Assembly: GCA_019800895.1 (NCBI GenBank)
Contig: JAHVKF010000001.1
Span: 558,001 to 622,000, forward strand
Length of the DNA stretch: 64,000 nucleotides
From: Halomonas denitrificans
Lineage (GTDB): Bacteria; Pseudomonadota; Gammaproteobacteria; Xanthomonadales; Wenzhouxiangellaceae
Reading direction: 5' to 3'
Program-made: the position numbers and the translations under genes
Shown here: in pieces, positions 29,201 to 38,090 of the stretch
Layout of the letters: each line of letters starts with the position of its first letter
How positions within the stretch are numbered: position 1 is the stretch's first letter
The notes under the pieces: generated by a model
The model's input: the letters and a program-made list of their open reading frames with translations, nothing else
Databases searched by the model: none
What the model was told of the DNA's origin: nothing

Positions 29201-30406
29201 GTGGTCGGTCTCGTCGTTGGTCGGGTCGTTGATCTCGCGATCCGGCCCGTTGCCGTTTTCGTTGCCGCCCGCGGCGATCAGGGAAAGGACCAGCCGCTCG
29301 ACCACCTGCTCCTCGTCGAGCCGTTCCAGGGCCAGGTCACCGATCGCCTCGAGGCCGGCCGCCGGGGACCAGTCGACCCACAGGTCGCCGGCCACGCGCA
29401 GCGACTCGGAGCCCTCTTCGAACGGCGGCACCCGCAGCTCGTCGATGCGTGCATGCGCGCGCACGGCGCGCAGACCCGAGTCCGGGAGCTCGAGGCGCAG
29501 CCCGATCTCGATCGGCGTTCCGGTCAAAACGGTTCCGCCATCGTCGGCACGGTCGACGATTGGAGCAACGATTGGAGCAACGATTGGAGCAACGATCGGA
29601 GCGACGACGGTCTCGGCGACTGTCTCGTTCACCGGCTCGACGAGTGAAGCGCCCTCCGGATCCGCCGTCTCGGCGGGGAGATCGGCTCCCGACTGCCGGC
29701 CCGGCCGGTCGATCGGATCGCCTTCCGGGCGTCCGGCAGGCTCGGCGCCTGCCCGACGAGCCCATCGTCCGTCCAGCCCCTCCGGAATCGCCAGCAGGTG
29801 GGCCGCGATCCGGGCGCCGTCGCGGGCCAGCGCCGCTTCCGGTACGCGCAGGCGCATCGGCGGCAGGTCGCGGGGTTCGATCCGGATGCCGACGTCGCGC
29901 AGCGTCAGGTCGCCGGCGGTCAGCGCGCGCTCCCAGCCGCGCCCGACGCGCCCACCCTGTTCCAGCTGCCAGCTCCAGCGGCCCCGATCGTCTTGCACGG
30001 CGGCGATGTCGAGGCCGAGCGCGGCCAGGCCGACCGTGTTGCGCGCCGGTCGGACCAGGTTGTAGAGCCGCAGCTGCAGACGGGCCTGGTCGATCTGCAG
30101 CAACGGCGCGTCGTCCGGGCCCACCTCCAGCCCGTGCAGGCGGATCTCCGGCGACATCCTCGGCCAGCGGGCGCGGATTTCGCGGATCCGCACGGGCTGC
30201 TGCAGGGCCTCGGCGAGCAGGTCCTGGACCAGCGGCCGGGCCACGTCGGCATAGGGCGCGAGCAGGCGGCCGATGCTGACCAGCGCCGCCGAACCGATGA
30301 TGACCACGGCGACCAGCTTCCAGAACCCGCGCCGCAGGCTGCGCAGGCGCCGTCGTGGCCGGCGCGGAGCGGACGGCGTCGAGGAAGAAGTCGGTCCCGA
30401 GCTCAA
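26207..30406 (-). CDS. yhdP: YhdP-family inner-membrane lipid transport protein
   Basis: A 1399-residue AsmA-like protein of the YhdP family (TIGR02099/DUF3971). In E. coli YhdP works with TamB and YdbH to move phospholipids from the inner to the outer membrane across the periplasm. A basic N-terminus, one membrane helix at about residues 30-50 (LVAVVIIGSAALVSIG) and a long beta-rich periplasmic body are seen. The C-terminal region contains the family segment RLLGLVSLNSIPRRLRMDF. The start is TTG at 30406 with a GGGGGCAGG leader, 13 bases after rng. Odd points are an acidic Thr/Asp-rich stretch and a short VAPI repeat (about residues 267-283) from a 12-bp DNA repeat. Gene order maf-rng-yhdP-tldD matches E. 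coli. Confidence 0.9.
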   Translation of the reverse strand: MSSGPTSSSTPSAPRRPRRRLRSLRRGFWKLVAVVIIGSAALVSIGRLLAPYADVARPLVQDLLAEALQQPVRIREIRARWPRMSPEIRLHGLEVGPDDAPLLQIDQARLQLRLYNLVRPARNTVGLAALGLDIAAVQDDRGRWSWQLEQGGRVGRGWERALTAGDLTLRDVGIRIEPRDLPPMRLRVPEAALARDGARIAAHLLAIPEGLDGRWARRAGAEPAGRPEGDPIDRPGRQSGADLPAETADPEGASLVEPVNETVAETVVAPIVAPIVAPIVAPIVDRADDGGTVLTGTPIEIGLRLELPDSGLRAVRAHARIDELRVPPFEEGSESLRVAGDLWVDWSPAAGLEAIGDLALERLDEEQVVERLVLSLIAAGGNENGNGPDREINDPTNDETDHDTDHEALVLDIEGRDPDRGVTWIENAAVGRSPDHWALAAESIDLALLHRWTEPLRERGALPEFELAGIARDLALGGDASGHLHAASGVIEDLDVRVELTGRVAERMPGPLDVHASRLELALAGDALVVQPCGVVGLEWPGLFERPLRFDADEGSLLLRPSSMDVRDLVLAHPEVVLAIDGRLFDAGDSVAHPLFLDLLVETPRISTEAPADWIPRRGLPPKTRAWLVDALVGVDRAEATTTLFGTPRTWKQRLPDGGLESRIDVGGLTLAYADGWPAATDLEARVTFLGESMTAAIGTGRIAGTALVGPRIEIPRLRDAELTLMLETAAGTGADALVDLVRALPLEAARPTLERLELRGAAAATARVVLPVKRIDDWQLDGEVVFDEAVLRWPAPAYRLDALTGRVRFGRDGFGPSVLGGRRAGRAVELEVAADFQPTFELRLAGEWPPAAALPDDRPAELAPLLADASGAPRFDVTIRGAEDSPANTESSGPSVPDRGDSGPTGSVIVESDLVGLALAWPEPLDKPADARWPFRLDVPLGDSPAPIRFDLVDRIEGLVGADRLGLGLGAAEASLPTAEAFRVVGDLAALDLSGWVGQFATGPGAVEAPGDASGGAGLELALDRAVDGWVDVTIGDLRFDAASLGPVAASLGREADYWRLLLDGPALAGRFRLPAAGAGAVVVDLDRLHWPRREDADGTPSRPSRIDPRRLPEVDVRIDDLRYGDLALGRLSVNTHAAARGLEIEQFSIEHPTLGLTGGGRWRMPADSDQPRTRGRFRLTADSLGQVLADAGYDLALQRGRAVITLTGGWPGSPLDFTLERFEGELDLAIGDGVIPEARVGAGRLLGLVSLNSIPRRLRMDFTDVFAEGLTFDRVAGHFELAQGRAVTDDLVIEAPAAIVQIRGETDLAEQTYDQTLIVQPGVGSTLPIIGALTGGPIGAAAGAALQQLLDKPLRGISEVQYTVTGPWDDPVLVPVSARGVESLPEPESPPGTAEGG
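29559..29606. repeat. 12-bp tandem repeat inside yhdP, four copies
   Basis: The unit ATTGGAGCAACG is present three times exactly and once with two changes. On the coding strand it gives an in-frame VAPI tetrapeptide repeat. It sits in a part of YhdP with no obvious fold and probably expands or contracts by slippage without breaking the frame. Confidence 0.9.
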
Positions 30407-30419
30407 TCCTGCCCCCGGA

Positions 30420-32030
30420 TCAGAGCAGCACGACGTCGAACTGTTCCTGCCCGTACTGTTCCTCGGGCTGGAAGCGGATGTTGGTCCCGAGCTGTTCGGT
30501 CAGTTCGGCGATGGTCCGGGTGTGTTCCTCGAGAATCTTGTCGACGACCTGGGGCGGGGCCATGACCATCAGCTGGCCGGTCTCGAACTGGCGGACCGCG
30601 CGCAGGATCTCGCGGAAGATTTCCGAGCACACGGTCTCCACCGACTTCTGCCAGCCCCGGCCGTTGCAGTGCGGACAGGGTTCGCACAGGCGGTGCTCCA
30701 GGCTCTCGGTCGTGCGCTTGCGGGTCATCTCGACCAGGCCCAGCGGCGAGATCTCCGACACGGTGCTCCTGGCCGGGTCCCGCGCCAGCGCCTGGGTCAG
30801 CGTGCGCAGCACCTGGCGCTTGTGCTCGTCGTCGTCCATGTCGATGAAATCGATGATGATGATGCCGCCCAGGTTGCGCAGCCGCAGCTGACGGGCCAGC
30901 GCCTGGGCCGCCTCGAGGTTGGTCTTGAACACGGTCTCGGCGAAATTGCGCACGCCGACGTAGCCGCCCGTATTGACGTCGATCGTGGTCATCGCCTCGG
31001 TCTGGTCGATCGTCAGGTGGCCGCCGGATTTCAGCGTCACGTCGCGCTTCAGCGCCCGGGTGATCTCGTCTTCGACCCCGAACAGGTCGAACAGCGGGCC
31101 CGAGCCGCCGTGGGCCTCGATCCGGTCGGCCCATTCGGCGACGAAGTTCGCGGCGAAGGCCTGGGCCTGGCGCAGGGTCTTCGCATCGTCGATGCGCACC
31201 CGGTCGATGCCGCCGTGCATCAGGTCGCGGATCGCGCGCAGCGGCAGCGACAGGTCCTCGTAGATGCAGTCGCCGGGCTTCGGTGACCCGGCCATCCGGC
31301 GCTCGATGTCGCGCCACAGGCGGCGCAGGTAGTCGAGGTCGCGGCGCAGCGCATCGAGCTCCACGCCTTCGGCATTGGTGCGCAGGATCAGGCCGATGTC
31401 CTCGGCCGACGCCCCGCCGGGCTCATCGACGGCGGTGTCGCGCCCCCCCCTGCCGCTTTCCCCGTCGCTTTTCCGACCGCTCGTTCTGTCGGCCTCCTGG
31501 CTCTTCCCGTCGCCGTCGTCGGTCCGGCGCTCGGACATCAACTGCTCGACCAGACCGCGCAGGCGTGCACGCTCCTCTTCGTTGTCGATCCTGAGCGAAA
31601 CCCCGACCGAGCGGACCCCGGGCAGGTAGACCAGGTAGCGCGAAGGCAGGCTGAGCTGGGTGGTCAGGCGCGCGCCCTTCGAGCCCATCGGGTCCTTGAC
31701 CACCTGGACCAGCACCTCCTGCCCCTCGCGGATCAGTTCGCCGATCGGCGGCACGGTGGGCTCGTCCAGTTCGTCGTCCAGCGCCGTGGACAATTCGGGC
31801 CGCGGCCGCGCGATCTCGCCGGCGTGCAGGAACGCGGTGCGGCTCAGGCCGATGTTCACGAAGGCGGCCTGCATGCCGGGGAGCACGCGCTCGACGCGGC
31901 CGAAGTAGATATTGCCGACGTAGCTGATGTCGTCGGCGCGCTCCAGGTGCAGCTCCTGGAGCAGGCCGTTCTCGACCAGCGCCACTCGGCTTTCCGACGG
32001 CGTCACGTTGATCAGCAGTTCATTGCTCAC
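30420..32030 (-). CDS. rng: Ribonuclease G
   Basis: A 536-residue cytoplasmic endoribonuclease of the RNase E/G family, which matures the 5' end of 16S rRNA and takes part in mRNA decay. The N-terminus (MSNELLINVTPSESRVALVENG) leads into an S1 RNA-binding domain (YVGNIYFGRVERVLPGMQAAFVNIG). The DNase-I-like catalytic part has TIDVNTGGYVG and IIIDFIDMDDDEHK with the metal-binding aspartates. The zinc-link region reads CPHCNGRG. It is longer than the 489 residues of E. coli, mainly through a hydrophilic Gly/Asp/Ser/Arg insertion at about residues 171-210. It lacks the long C-terminal scaffold of RNase E. Between maf and yhdP as in E. coli. Confidence 0.93.
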   Translation of the reverse strand: MSNELLINVTPSESRVALVENGLLQELHLERADDISYVGNIYFGRVERVLPGMQAAFVNIGLSRTAFLHAGEIARPRPELSTALDDELDEPTVPPIGELIREGQEVLVQVVKDPMGSKGARLTTQLSLPSRYLVYLPGVRSVGVSLRIDNEEERARLRGLVEQLMSERRTDDGDGKSQEADRTSGRKSDGESGRGGRDTAVDEPGGASAEDIGLILRTNAEGVELDALRRDLDYLRRLWRDIERRMAGSPKPGDCIYEDLSLPLRAIRDLMHGGIDRVRIDDAKTLRQAQAFAANFVAEWADRIEAHGGSGPLFDLFGVEDEITRALKRDVTLKSGGHLTIDQTEAMTTIDVNTGGYVGVRNFAETVFKTNLEAAQALARQLRLRNLGGIIIIDFIDMDDDEHKRQVLRTLTQALARDPARSTVSEISPLGLVEMTRKRTTESLEHRLCEPCPHCNGRGWQKSVETVCSEIFREILRAVRQFETGQLMVMAPPQVVDKILEEHTRTIAELTEQLGTNIRFQPEEQYGQEQFDVVLL

Positions 32031-32194
32031 GGTCGGGCTTCGCTGTTGGGAGGGTCGTCAGGGGCCGCACGGGGGCATCGAGGAGGGTCGGTTCCGGGTC
32101 CGAGGCGACGATTCCTCGATCGATCCGTGCCGCGATCCAGCCGCCGGCGGGACGCGTCGAGCATAGCATCGACGGGGTCACGGCCCACGCTGGC

Positions 32195-32791
32195 TCAGGC
32201 CGGGTCGAAGCCCGCGCCGCGCAGCAGGTCGGCGGTTTCGAACAGCGGCAGGCCGACCACGCCCGAGTAACTGCCGCGAAGCTCACGGATCCACGCCGCC
32301 GGTGCGCCCTGGATGCCGTAGGCGCCGGCCTTGTCCATCGGATCGCCGGAGGCCACGTAGCGCCGGATCCACGCCGGGTCGATCGTCGCGAATTCGACCT
32401 CGGTGATGGATTCGCATTCGGCGAATTCGCCCTCGGGACCGCGCAGCGCCACCGCCGAGTGCACCCGGTGGCTCGTGCCCGACAGGCGCTCGAGCATCGC
32501 GATCGCCTCCTCCTCGTCCGCGGGCTTGCCGAGAAGGACGCCGTCGAGGACCACGCTCGTGTCGGCGCCGAGGGTCCAGTCCGGGAACCCGCCGGCGGCG
32601 GCCTTCTCGCGCGCCATCCGGCGCACGTAGTCCGACGGCGCCTCACCCTCTCTTGCCGACTCGTCGATATCGGCCGGAATCACGTCGAAGCGCGGCAGGA
32701 GCACGGCCAGCAGTTCGCGCCGGCGCGGCGAACCGGAGGCGAGGATCATGCGCGGGGCGCGGTCGCTCGAAGTCGATGGCATGGCAGGCAT
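32195..32791 (-). CDS. maf: Maf-family nucleoside triphosphate pyrophosphatase (YhdE-type)
   Basis: A 198-residue cytoplasmic Maf/HAM1-fold enzyme; the YhdE branch hydrolyses dTTP and UTP to the monophosphates and may clear modified nucleotides. Motifs are LASGSPRRRELL near the N-terminus, ESAREGE, and GADTSVVLDGVLLGKPAD with SGTSHRVHSAVAL. The YhdE assignment rests on its place immediately upstream of rng, as in E. coli. Two ATGs (32791 and 32782) are possible starts and neither has a clear ribosome-binding site; the family homology begins at about residue 17. Confidence 0.9.
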   Translation of the reverse strand: MPAMPSTSSDRAPRMILASGSPRRRELLAVLLPRFDVIPADIDESAREGEAPSDYVRRMAREKAAAGGFPDWTLGADTSVVLDGVLLGKPADEEEAIAMLERLSGTSHRVHSAVALRGPEGEFAECESITEVEFATIDPAWIRRYVASGDPMDKAGAYGIQGAPAAWIRELRGSYSGVVGLPLFETADLLRGAGFDPA

Positions 32792-32799
32792 CGTAGCGT

Positions 32800-33258
32800 C
32801 TACTTGTGATACGGATGGCCGCTGCTCAGGGACCAGGCGCGATAGACCTGTTCGGCCAGCAGCACGCGGACCAGCATGTGCGGCAGGGTCAGCGGCCCGA
32901 GGGACCAGCGTTGGTCTGCAGCTGCGAGCACCGCGTCGTCGAGGCCGGTCGAGCCGCCGACCAGCAACGCGACCGGCCGACCGTCCATCTGCCAGCCTTC
33001 GAGGCGCTTCGACAGCTCGGCGGTGGACCACGGCTTGCCCCGCCCGTCCAGGGCGACGACCTGAGCACCGTCGGGAATCCTGGCCTGGATCCGCGCGGCT
33101 TCGTCGCGGCGGATCTCGATCTCGGACGTGCCCCGTCCGCCGTCGAGCTCGATCAGCCGGAGCGACAGGTGGGGCGGCAGGCGGCGACGGTATTCCTCGA
33201 ACCCGTCGGATACCCAGGCGGGCATCCGGCGCCCGATGGCGATCAGCGCCAGGTCCAT
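32800..33258 (-). CDS. rlmH: 23S rRNA (pseudouridine-1915-N3)-methyltransferase
   Basis: A 152-residue SPOUT-class (knotted) SAM-dependent enzyme that methylates pseudouridine 1915 in helix 69 of 23S rRNA on assembled ribosomes. The N-terminus is MDLALIAIGRRMPAWVSDGF. The knot motifs are VALLVGGSTGLDDAV and SLGPLTLPHMLVRVLLAEQVYRAW, and the protein ends GHPYHK as expected for the family. It lies 10 bases after rsfS, a common pairing, and 8 bases before the maf start. Confidence 0.95.
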   Translation of the reverse strand: MDLALIAIGRRMPAWVSDGFEEYRRRLPPHLSLRLIELDGGRGTSEIEIRRDEAARIQARIPDGAQVVALDGRGKPWSTAELSKRLEGWQMDGRPVALLVGGSTGLDDAVLAAADQRWSLGPLTLPHMLVRVLLAEQVYRAWSLSSGHPYHK

Positions 33259-33268
33259 CGGGACGGCG

Positions 33269-33643
33269 TTACAGCGTCTGGGCCGGGCGTTCGCGGATCG
33301 AGGCGTCCCAGAGCTTCTCCAGGTTGTAGAAGGCCCGGGTCTGGGGCAGCATCAGGTGGACGACCACATCGGCCAGGTCGACCAGCACCCATTCGCCGCC
33401 TTCTTCGCCTTCGACGCCCAGCGGCGGCGGCAGCTCCAGCGCCTTGAGCTTCAGCGAGATGCGCTCGGCCATGGCCTTGATCTGGCGGCTGGAGGTGCCG
33501 CTGGCCACGATCATGAAGTCGGCAAAGGTGTTTCGTTCGCGCAGGTCGAAGACCTGGAGATCCTGCGCCTTGGCATCTTCCAGCACGGCGACGGCGAGGT
33601 CGCGCAGGCGCTGGACGGATTCGGCGTTGTCGGCAGATTTCAA
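33269..33643 (-). CDS. rsfS: Ribosomal silencing factor RsfS
   Basis: A 124-residue protein of the RsfS/Iojap family, which binds ribosomal protein uL14 and blocks subunit joining when nutrients are short. The core reads LEDAKAQDLQVFDLRERNTFADFMIVASGTSSRQIKAMAERI, then GEEGGEWVLVDLADVVVHLMLPQTRAFYNLEKLW (each part is diagnostic). No in-frame ATG lies near the expected start. TTG at 33643 fits the usual length and is my best guess; an ATT further upstream is less likely. The nadD gene often found upstream is missing here. Confidence 0.9.
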   Translation of the reverse strand: MKSADNAESVQRLRDLAVAVLEDAKAQDLQVFDLRERNTFADFMIVASGTSSRQIKAMAERISLKLKALELPPPLGVEGEEGGEWVLVDLADVVVHLMLPQTRAFYNLEKLWDASIRERPAQTL

Positions 33644-33755
33644 AGGGCGGAACCGTCTCGCTGCAATGGGGTGGCGGTCATTGTACGCCCCCCGCGGCGC
33701 CGACGCGACCGACCCGCCCTGCCGGACCGTCCGGGGACCGGTCCGCCGAAACGAA

Positions 33756-33788
33756 CGAACCCGACGCCGAGGGCCGGCGCCGGGTTCG
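33756..33788 (-). terminator. Intrinsic-type terminator after the subtilisin-like protease gene
   Basis: CGAACCCGACGCCG and CGGCGCCGGGTTCG form a 14-pair stem with one mismatch and a 5-base loop, 26 bases beyond the protease stop. On the minus strand the stem is followed by TTCGTTTCG, a weak U-rich tail. It separates the protease gene from rsfS. Confidence 0.7.
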
Positions 33789-33813
33789 AGGACCGACCGG
33801 ATGCGACCCGGCG

Positions 33814-36800
33814 TCAGTTCGGGCAGGTGCCCACGTTCGACAGGCGCGACAGCGTGCGGTCGGTGGCGTAGTCCGTGTCGATCGGCGCACCGATCTCGAA
33901 GGACAGCACTTCGCGCACGCTCTCGAGGCCGTCGAACACCCGCTCGAGCACGCCGACCGAGCTGTTGGTGATGTCGGTTTCCTCGCAGTAGATGCACCAG
34001 CCCCGGAACTCGAGTACGTCCAGTGCCTTGGCGCCGGGGATCGTGGCCTCGACTTCGTTGCCGGCGAACACCCAGCGCGGCTGGCCGGTGACGTCGAAGA
34101 AGTAGCGCACCCAGGCCTCGGCGACCGCGGTGTAGAGCAAGGTCACGCCGCCTTCGCGGAACTCGGCCGGGAACCAGTGGCCCAGCAGCTGCCGGCGCTC
34201 GCCGTCGACCAGCGGGCAATCGCTGTTGTGGTCGGGGGTGTAGATCTCCGCACCGTGGTAGCCGTTCAGGCGCCAGGCGAAGATCAGCTCGCGTTCGTCG
34301 AGCGCCGTGACCTGGATCTCGCCGACCACGTCGACGGTCTGGCGAATGCCGTTGCTGGTCACCCGGTAGATCGGCTGGCTGAAGTAGGAACTGTTCAGCT
34401 CGGCCGGTGCGCCGTTGGAGATGTAGAACGTCGCCAGGCCGTCTTCGTCGTAGGTGTACCAGGTCACGAAGGCGTTGCTGCCGGCGACCTGGTACTCGAT
34501 GCCCTGGTTGATCAGTCGGTCGCGCGGGCTCCACAGGCCGCGCTGCGGCTGGATGCCGTTCAGCTCGCCGACCTCGGCGGTGACCGTGACCTGGGCCTCG
34601 GCGTTGGTCGCGTTGTCCATGACCACGAAGTAGCGGCCCGGCTGGATGCTGGGCGGGGCAGTCACGGTCCAGGTGCCGCCCGACTGCGACCCCACCGCGA
34701 CCTGCGTCGCCGGCTGGGGCTGGACCGGCGTGCCGACCATCGAGAAGTCGAGGCGACGCAGCGACAGGCCGGTCAGCGGCCCGTCGGCCTGGACGGACAG
34801 CGTGGCCGCGCTGGACGGCACGTCGATGAACGCCAGCTCGTGCTCGGTCTGCGGCGGGATCACCAGCGTGTAGTCCTGGCCTTCGAACAGCGGCGTGACC
34901 TGCGGCGTGTTCGGACCGACCCGGTCCACCGTCACCGGAATCACCCCGATATTGGCCGTGAAGTCCGGCGACGAGGCCACGCCCACGGCACCGACCCAGC
35001 GCTCGCTGGCCTTCATGGCCGGCTGGTCCCAGTAGATCGGCAGCGTCAGCGGCCCGCCGGGGTGGACCGCCGGTCCGGAGACGACCAGGCTCGGGTCGAG
35101 GTCCTCGGACAGTACGGCGAACTCGAAGGGCACGTTGTCGCTGCCTGCGCCCGACGAGGCATTCCAGTTCTGGACCACGATCCACCACTGGCCCGGCAGG
35201 GGGGTGGCGATGTTGCAGAGTTCGAGGTCGGTCGGCGTGGTCGACCGGCAGACTTCCTCGGACTCTTCGGCCACGCCATTGCCGTTGACATCTCGGCCGA
35301 CGAACAGGTCAACGTCCTGCGACGGCGACGTGAAGGTCTCGGCGTGCAGCAGCAGCGCACCGGAGGGCACATCGACCAGCTCGAGGGCGACGCCTGCACC
35401 GCCGTCGTAGGGGGTGTCGCGGGTCGGGTCCTGGGCCAGCTGGGGAACCCGAGCCGTGGGCAGCGTCAGCGCGCTGGTCCGGAACAGTGCTTCCGAAAGA
35501 ACGCCCAGTTGCTCGATGGAAAGTTCGCCGCGGCCGCGGTTGGTTTCCGTCGTGTAGTGCTGCACGTCCGGCAGCTCGCCGGGAGTGACGAAGGCCCCCA
35601 CCGGCAGCCGCTGGTCGGCGAACACGCCGCCGACGGACTCGAGGACGATCGACCCGGTGCCCCAGGTGCCGAGCGGCACCGAGCCCGGCGAGACCGAGAT
35701 GTCCAGGACCTGGCTGCCGCCCTCCTGCAGGGTGAAGTCGCTCGGGCTGACCGCGATGTCGAGGTCGCCCTCGACGCGGACGTTCCAGATGCCGTCACCC
35801 AGCGCACGGACCCGGCGGGTGAAGTCGCACTGGGACGCGCAGCCGTCGCTGGCGATGCCGGGCAGGTTGAGCTGACCGGGATCGCCGCCGAGGCTGGGAT
35901 TGGCGTCCTCGAATTCCTGCGTCGTGACCGGGAGATACAGGCCGATCTGCGAGGCCAGGTCGACCTGGACGCCGCCGGCGCCGCGATCGATGGTGCTGGC
36001 CGGCGAGCCGTCGTCCAGCGTGATCAGGTCGGGGTCCGCGGTCGTGACCAGCGCCGAGAACACGTGGTCCGGGGTCCAGTCCGGGTGCGAGGCGCGCAGC
36101 AGGGCCGCCGCACCCGCCACGTGCGGCGACGACATCGACGTTCCGGTCAGGAACGCGATCGAGTTGACGCCGTCGAAGCCGGCGCCCAGCACGTCGGTGC
36201 CCGGCGCGGTTACGTTCGGCTTCATGGTGTCGGGCGAGCCGATCGCCGGTCCACGCGACGACGAGGTATTCAGGCGACCGCCGAAGTCGTCGTCGACGAC
36301 CCGGATCGTGCCCGTCAGGCGACCCTGGTGGCCGCTGCCGCTGGCCAGCCAGCTCCGGATGCGGTCACCGTCGCTGTCGCCGATGTGCATCGCCGGCAGG
36401 CAGTGCTGGTCGCCGTTGATGCTCTCGCCCTGGGCGTCCGTATTGGCCAGGATCATGCCGCCGGCGCCGGCAGCCAGCACGTTGCGACCCTTCTCGATGC
36501 GGCCGTAGGTGCCGCGGTCGCAGACCACGATCTCGCCGTTGAAGGTCCCCGGCGGGAACGGGTTGGTGGCGCCGGTATTCTGGCCGCAGGTCGAGCCGAG
36601 CTCGGCCTCGCCCGTACCGCACAGGGCGTTGCCGAAGTCGCCGGCGTAGACGATCGGGAGAATCTCCGTGCCACCGGTCAGGCCCAGTCCGGTCAGGCTG
36701 CCCAGCGTGAACGGCCCGCCGGAAGCGCCGAGCAGGCGATTGGCGAGGACGCGATCGTGAGTGGCGTTGGCCACGGCGAAGGACCACGGCGCGTTGGCCG

Positions 36801-37980
36801 GCGTGCCGACCGTGCCCGCGTCGGGGCCCGAGTTGCCGGCCGAGGTCGCGGCCGCGACGCCGGCGGCGCGCAGGTTCAGGAACAGTTCCTGCGAGGTCGT
36901 GAAGCTCTGACCGATGCCCGCCCAGGGATCGGTCGGCGGCCCGCCGATCGAATAGTTCAGCGTATCGACCTCGTCGACGATGGCCTGCTCGAGCGCCGCA
37001 GCGGTCGAACTGCCGAAACACACGAAGCTGCCGTCCGGGTCGTCCGGGTCGGACTCGCAGGCCTTGTAGGAAATGATGCTGGCGTTCGGCGCCACGCCGG
37101 AGGTCGAGAAGAAGATCGACTGGCCGGCGATGTTCAGCGAGAACGACAGCGGAAAGCCGGCGGCGATGCTGGCCACGTGCGACCCGTGGTTGTCCGGGTC
37201 CTTGCCGTCGGTGCCTTCGTCGGTGAAGTCGTAGACGCCGATGATCTTGTCGCTGCACGGCACGTTCGGCTGACTGCACAGGCCGTAGAACTGACCGCGC
37301 GGGTTGTCGATCTGGGGCGCGCCCGGGCGGGTCTCGTCGAAGAAATTCGATTCCCAGTTGATGCCCGTGTCGACGATACCGATCACCATGCCGTCGCCCC
37401 GGTTCGGCGCGACCGTGCCGTTCTGGCCGACCCAGTAGCGGGTCGCGCCGATCCACTGCGGCCCGTTGTCGGTCAGCGGCCGATGAACGAACTCCGGCTC
37501 GACCGAGCGCACGCCCGGCAGCGCGGCCAGGCGCTCGGCCTCGGCGGCGCTCAGCTCGACGGCGAAGCCGTTGAGCACGTGGCGATAGACGTGCTTCGGC
37601 GCCAGGTCACGGCCCAGGATCGCTCCGGCGCGCGACAGGACATCGCCGCGCACCGCATCCAGGTGCATCGCATACTCCGCCACCGCCGGGGCGTCGGCAT
37701 CGAGCCGGACCGCGCCGGTGGCTTCCGGCGCGGTCGGCGCGAAGCGCTTGGCCGACTTGCGGCCGCGGGCGTCGAAGGTCTCCAGCGTGCCGCCGCGGAA
37801 CTGCGCGCTCGGCAGCGCGTCGAGGCGAACGATGAAGGTGGCCGATTCCAGCCCCTTGGCACCGCCGACCGGGCGCTCGGATTTGGCCACTGCGGCAGGT
37901 CCCCCGACCGCCACGAGAAAGGTTGCAACAAGGGCCGAGACCAGCGTCGCGGTGGAAAAGCGTCGAATTGCCTGAGTCAT
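33814..37980 (-). CDS. Secreted subtilisin-like (S8) serine protease with PA domain
   Basis: A 1388-residue exported peptidase. A signal peptide (residues 1-32, ending near AAVAKS) is followed by an I9-type propeptide (about 47-168) and the catalytic domain with Asp204 (GIVDTGINWES), His265 (DNHGSHVASIAAG), Asn383 (SAGNSGPDAG) and Ser615 (LTGTSMSSPHVAG). A protease-associated (PA) domain at about 470-555 is inserted before the serine, as in lactocepin and plant subtilases. About 750 residues of beta-rich C-terminal sequence follow, including a pre-peptidase-like region and a repeated-looking segment near the end. The start at 37980 gives the signal peptide; an upstream ATG does not. It probably digests extracellular protein for nutrition. 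It stands alone, with its own terminator. Confidence 0.92.
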   Translation of the reverse strand: MTQAIRRFSTATLVSALVATFLVAVGGPAAVAKSERPVGGAKGLESATFIVRLDALPSAQFRGGTLETFDARGRKSAKRFAPTAPEATGAVRLDADAPAVAEYAMHLDAVRGDVLSRAGAILGRDLAPKHVYRHVLNGFAVELSAAEAERLAALPGVRSVEPEFVHRPLTDNGPQWIGATRYWVGQNGTVAPNRGDGMVIGIVDTGINWESNFFDETRPGAPQIDNPRGQFYGLCSQPNVPCSDKIIGVYDFTDEGTDGKDPDNHGSHVASIAAGFPLSFSLNIAGQSIFFSTSGVAPNASIISYKACESDPDDPDGSFVCFGSSTAAALEQAIVDEVDTLNYSIGGPPTDPWAGIGQSFTTSQELFLNLRAAGVAAATSAGNSGPDAGTVGTPANAPWSFAVANATHDRVLANRLLGASGGPFTLGSLTGLGLTGGTEILPIVYAGDFGNALCGTGEAELGSTCGQNTGATNPFPPGTFNGEIVVCDRGTYGRIEKGRNVLAAGAGGMILANTDAQGESINGDQHCLPAMHIGDSDGDRIRSWLASGSGHQGRLTGTIRVVDDDFGGRLNTSSSRGPAIGSPDTMKPNVTAPGTDVLGAGFDGVNSIAFLTGTSMSSPHVAGAAALLRASHPDWTPDHVFSALVTTADPDLITLDDGSPASTIDRGAGGVQVDLASQIGLYLPVTTQEFEDANPSLGGDPGQLNLPGIASDGCASQCDFTRRVRALGDGIWNVRVEGDLDIAVSPSDFTLQEGGSQVLDISVSPGSVPLGTWGTGSIVLESVGGVFADQRLPVGAFVTPGELPDVQHYTTETNRGRGELSIEQLGVLSEALFRTSALTLPTARVPQLAQDPTRDTPYDGGAGVALELVDVPSGALLLHAETFTSPSQDVDLFVGRDVNGNGVAEESEEVCRSTTPTDLELCNIATPLPGQWWIVVQNWNASSGAGSDNVPFEFAVLSEDLDPSLVVSGPAVHPGGPLTLPIYWDQPAMKASERWVGAVGVASSPDFTANIGVIPVTVDRVGPNTPQVTPLFEGQDYTLVIPPQTEHELAFIDVPSSAATLSVQADGPLTGLSLRRLDFSMVGTPVQPQPATQVAVGSQSGGTWTVTAPPSIQPGRYFVVMDNATNAEAQVTVTAEVGELNGIQPQRGLWSPRDRLINQGIEYQVAGSNAFVTWYTYDEDGLATFYISNGAPAELNSSYFSQPIYRVTSNGIRQTVDVVGEIQVTALDERELIFAWRLNGYHGAEIYTPDHNSDCPLVDGERRQLLGHWFPAEFREGGVTLLYTAVAEAWVRYFFDVTGQPRWVFAGNEVEATIPGAKALDVLEFRGWCIYCEETDITNSSVGVLERVFDGLESVREVLSFEIGAPIDTDYATDRTLSRLSNVGTCPN

Positions 37981-38090
37981 GTCCGGTTCGTTCTCCGAAG
38001 GATTCGTTTCCAGTGGACGCCCGGACCCGCCGGGGCCGTCGTCCAGGTTGCCAACACGCCGGAGCGCTCCGTGAAGGAGGCTCCCGGAAT

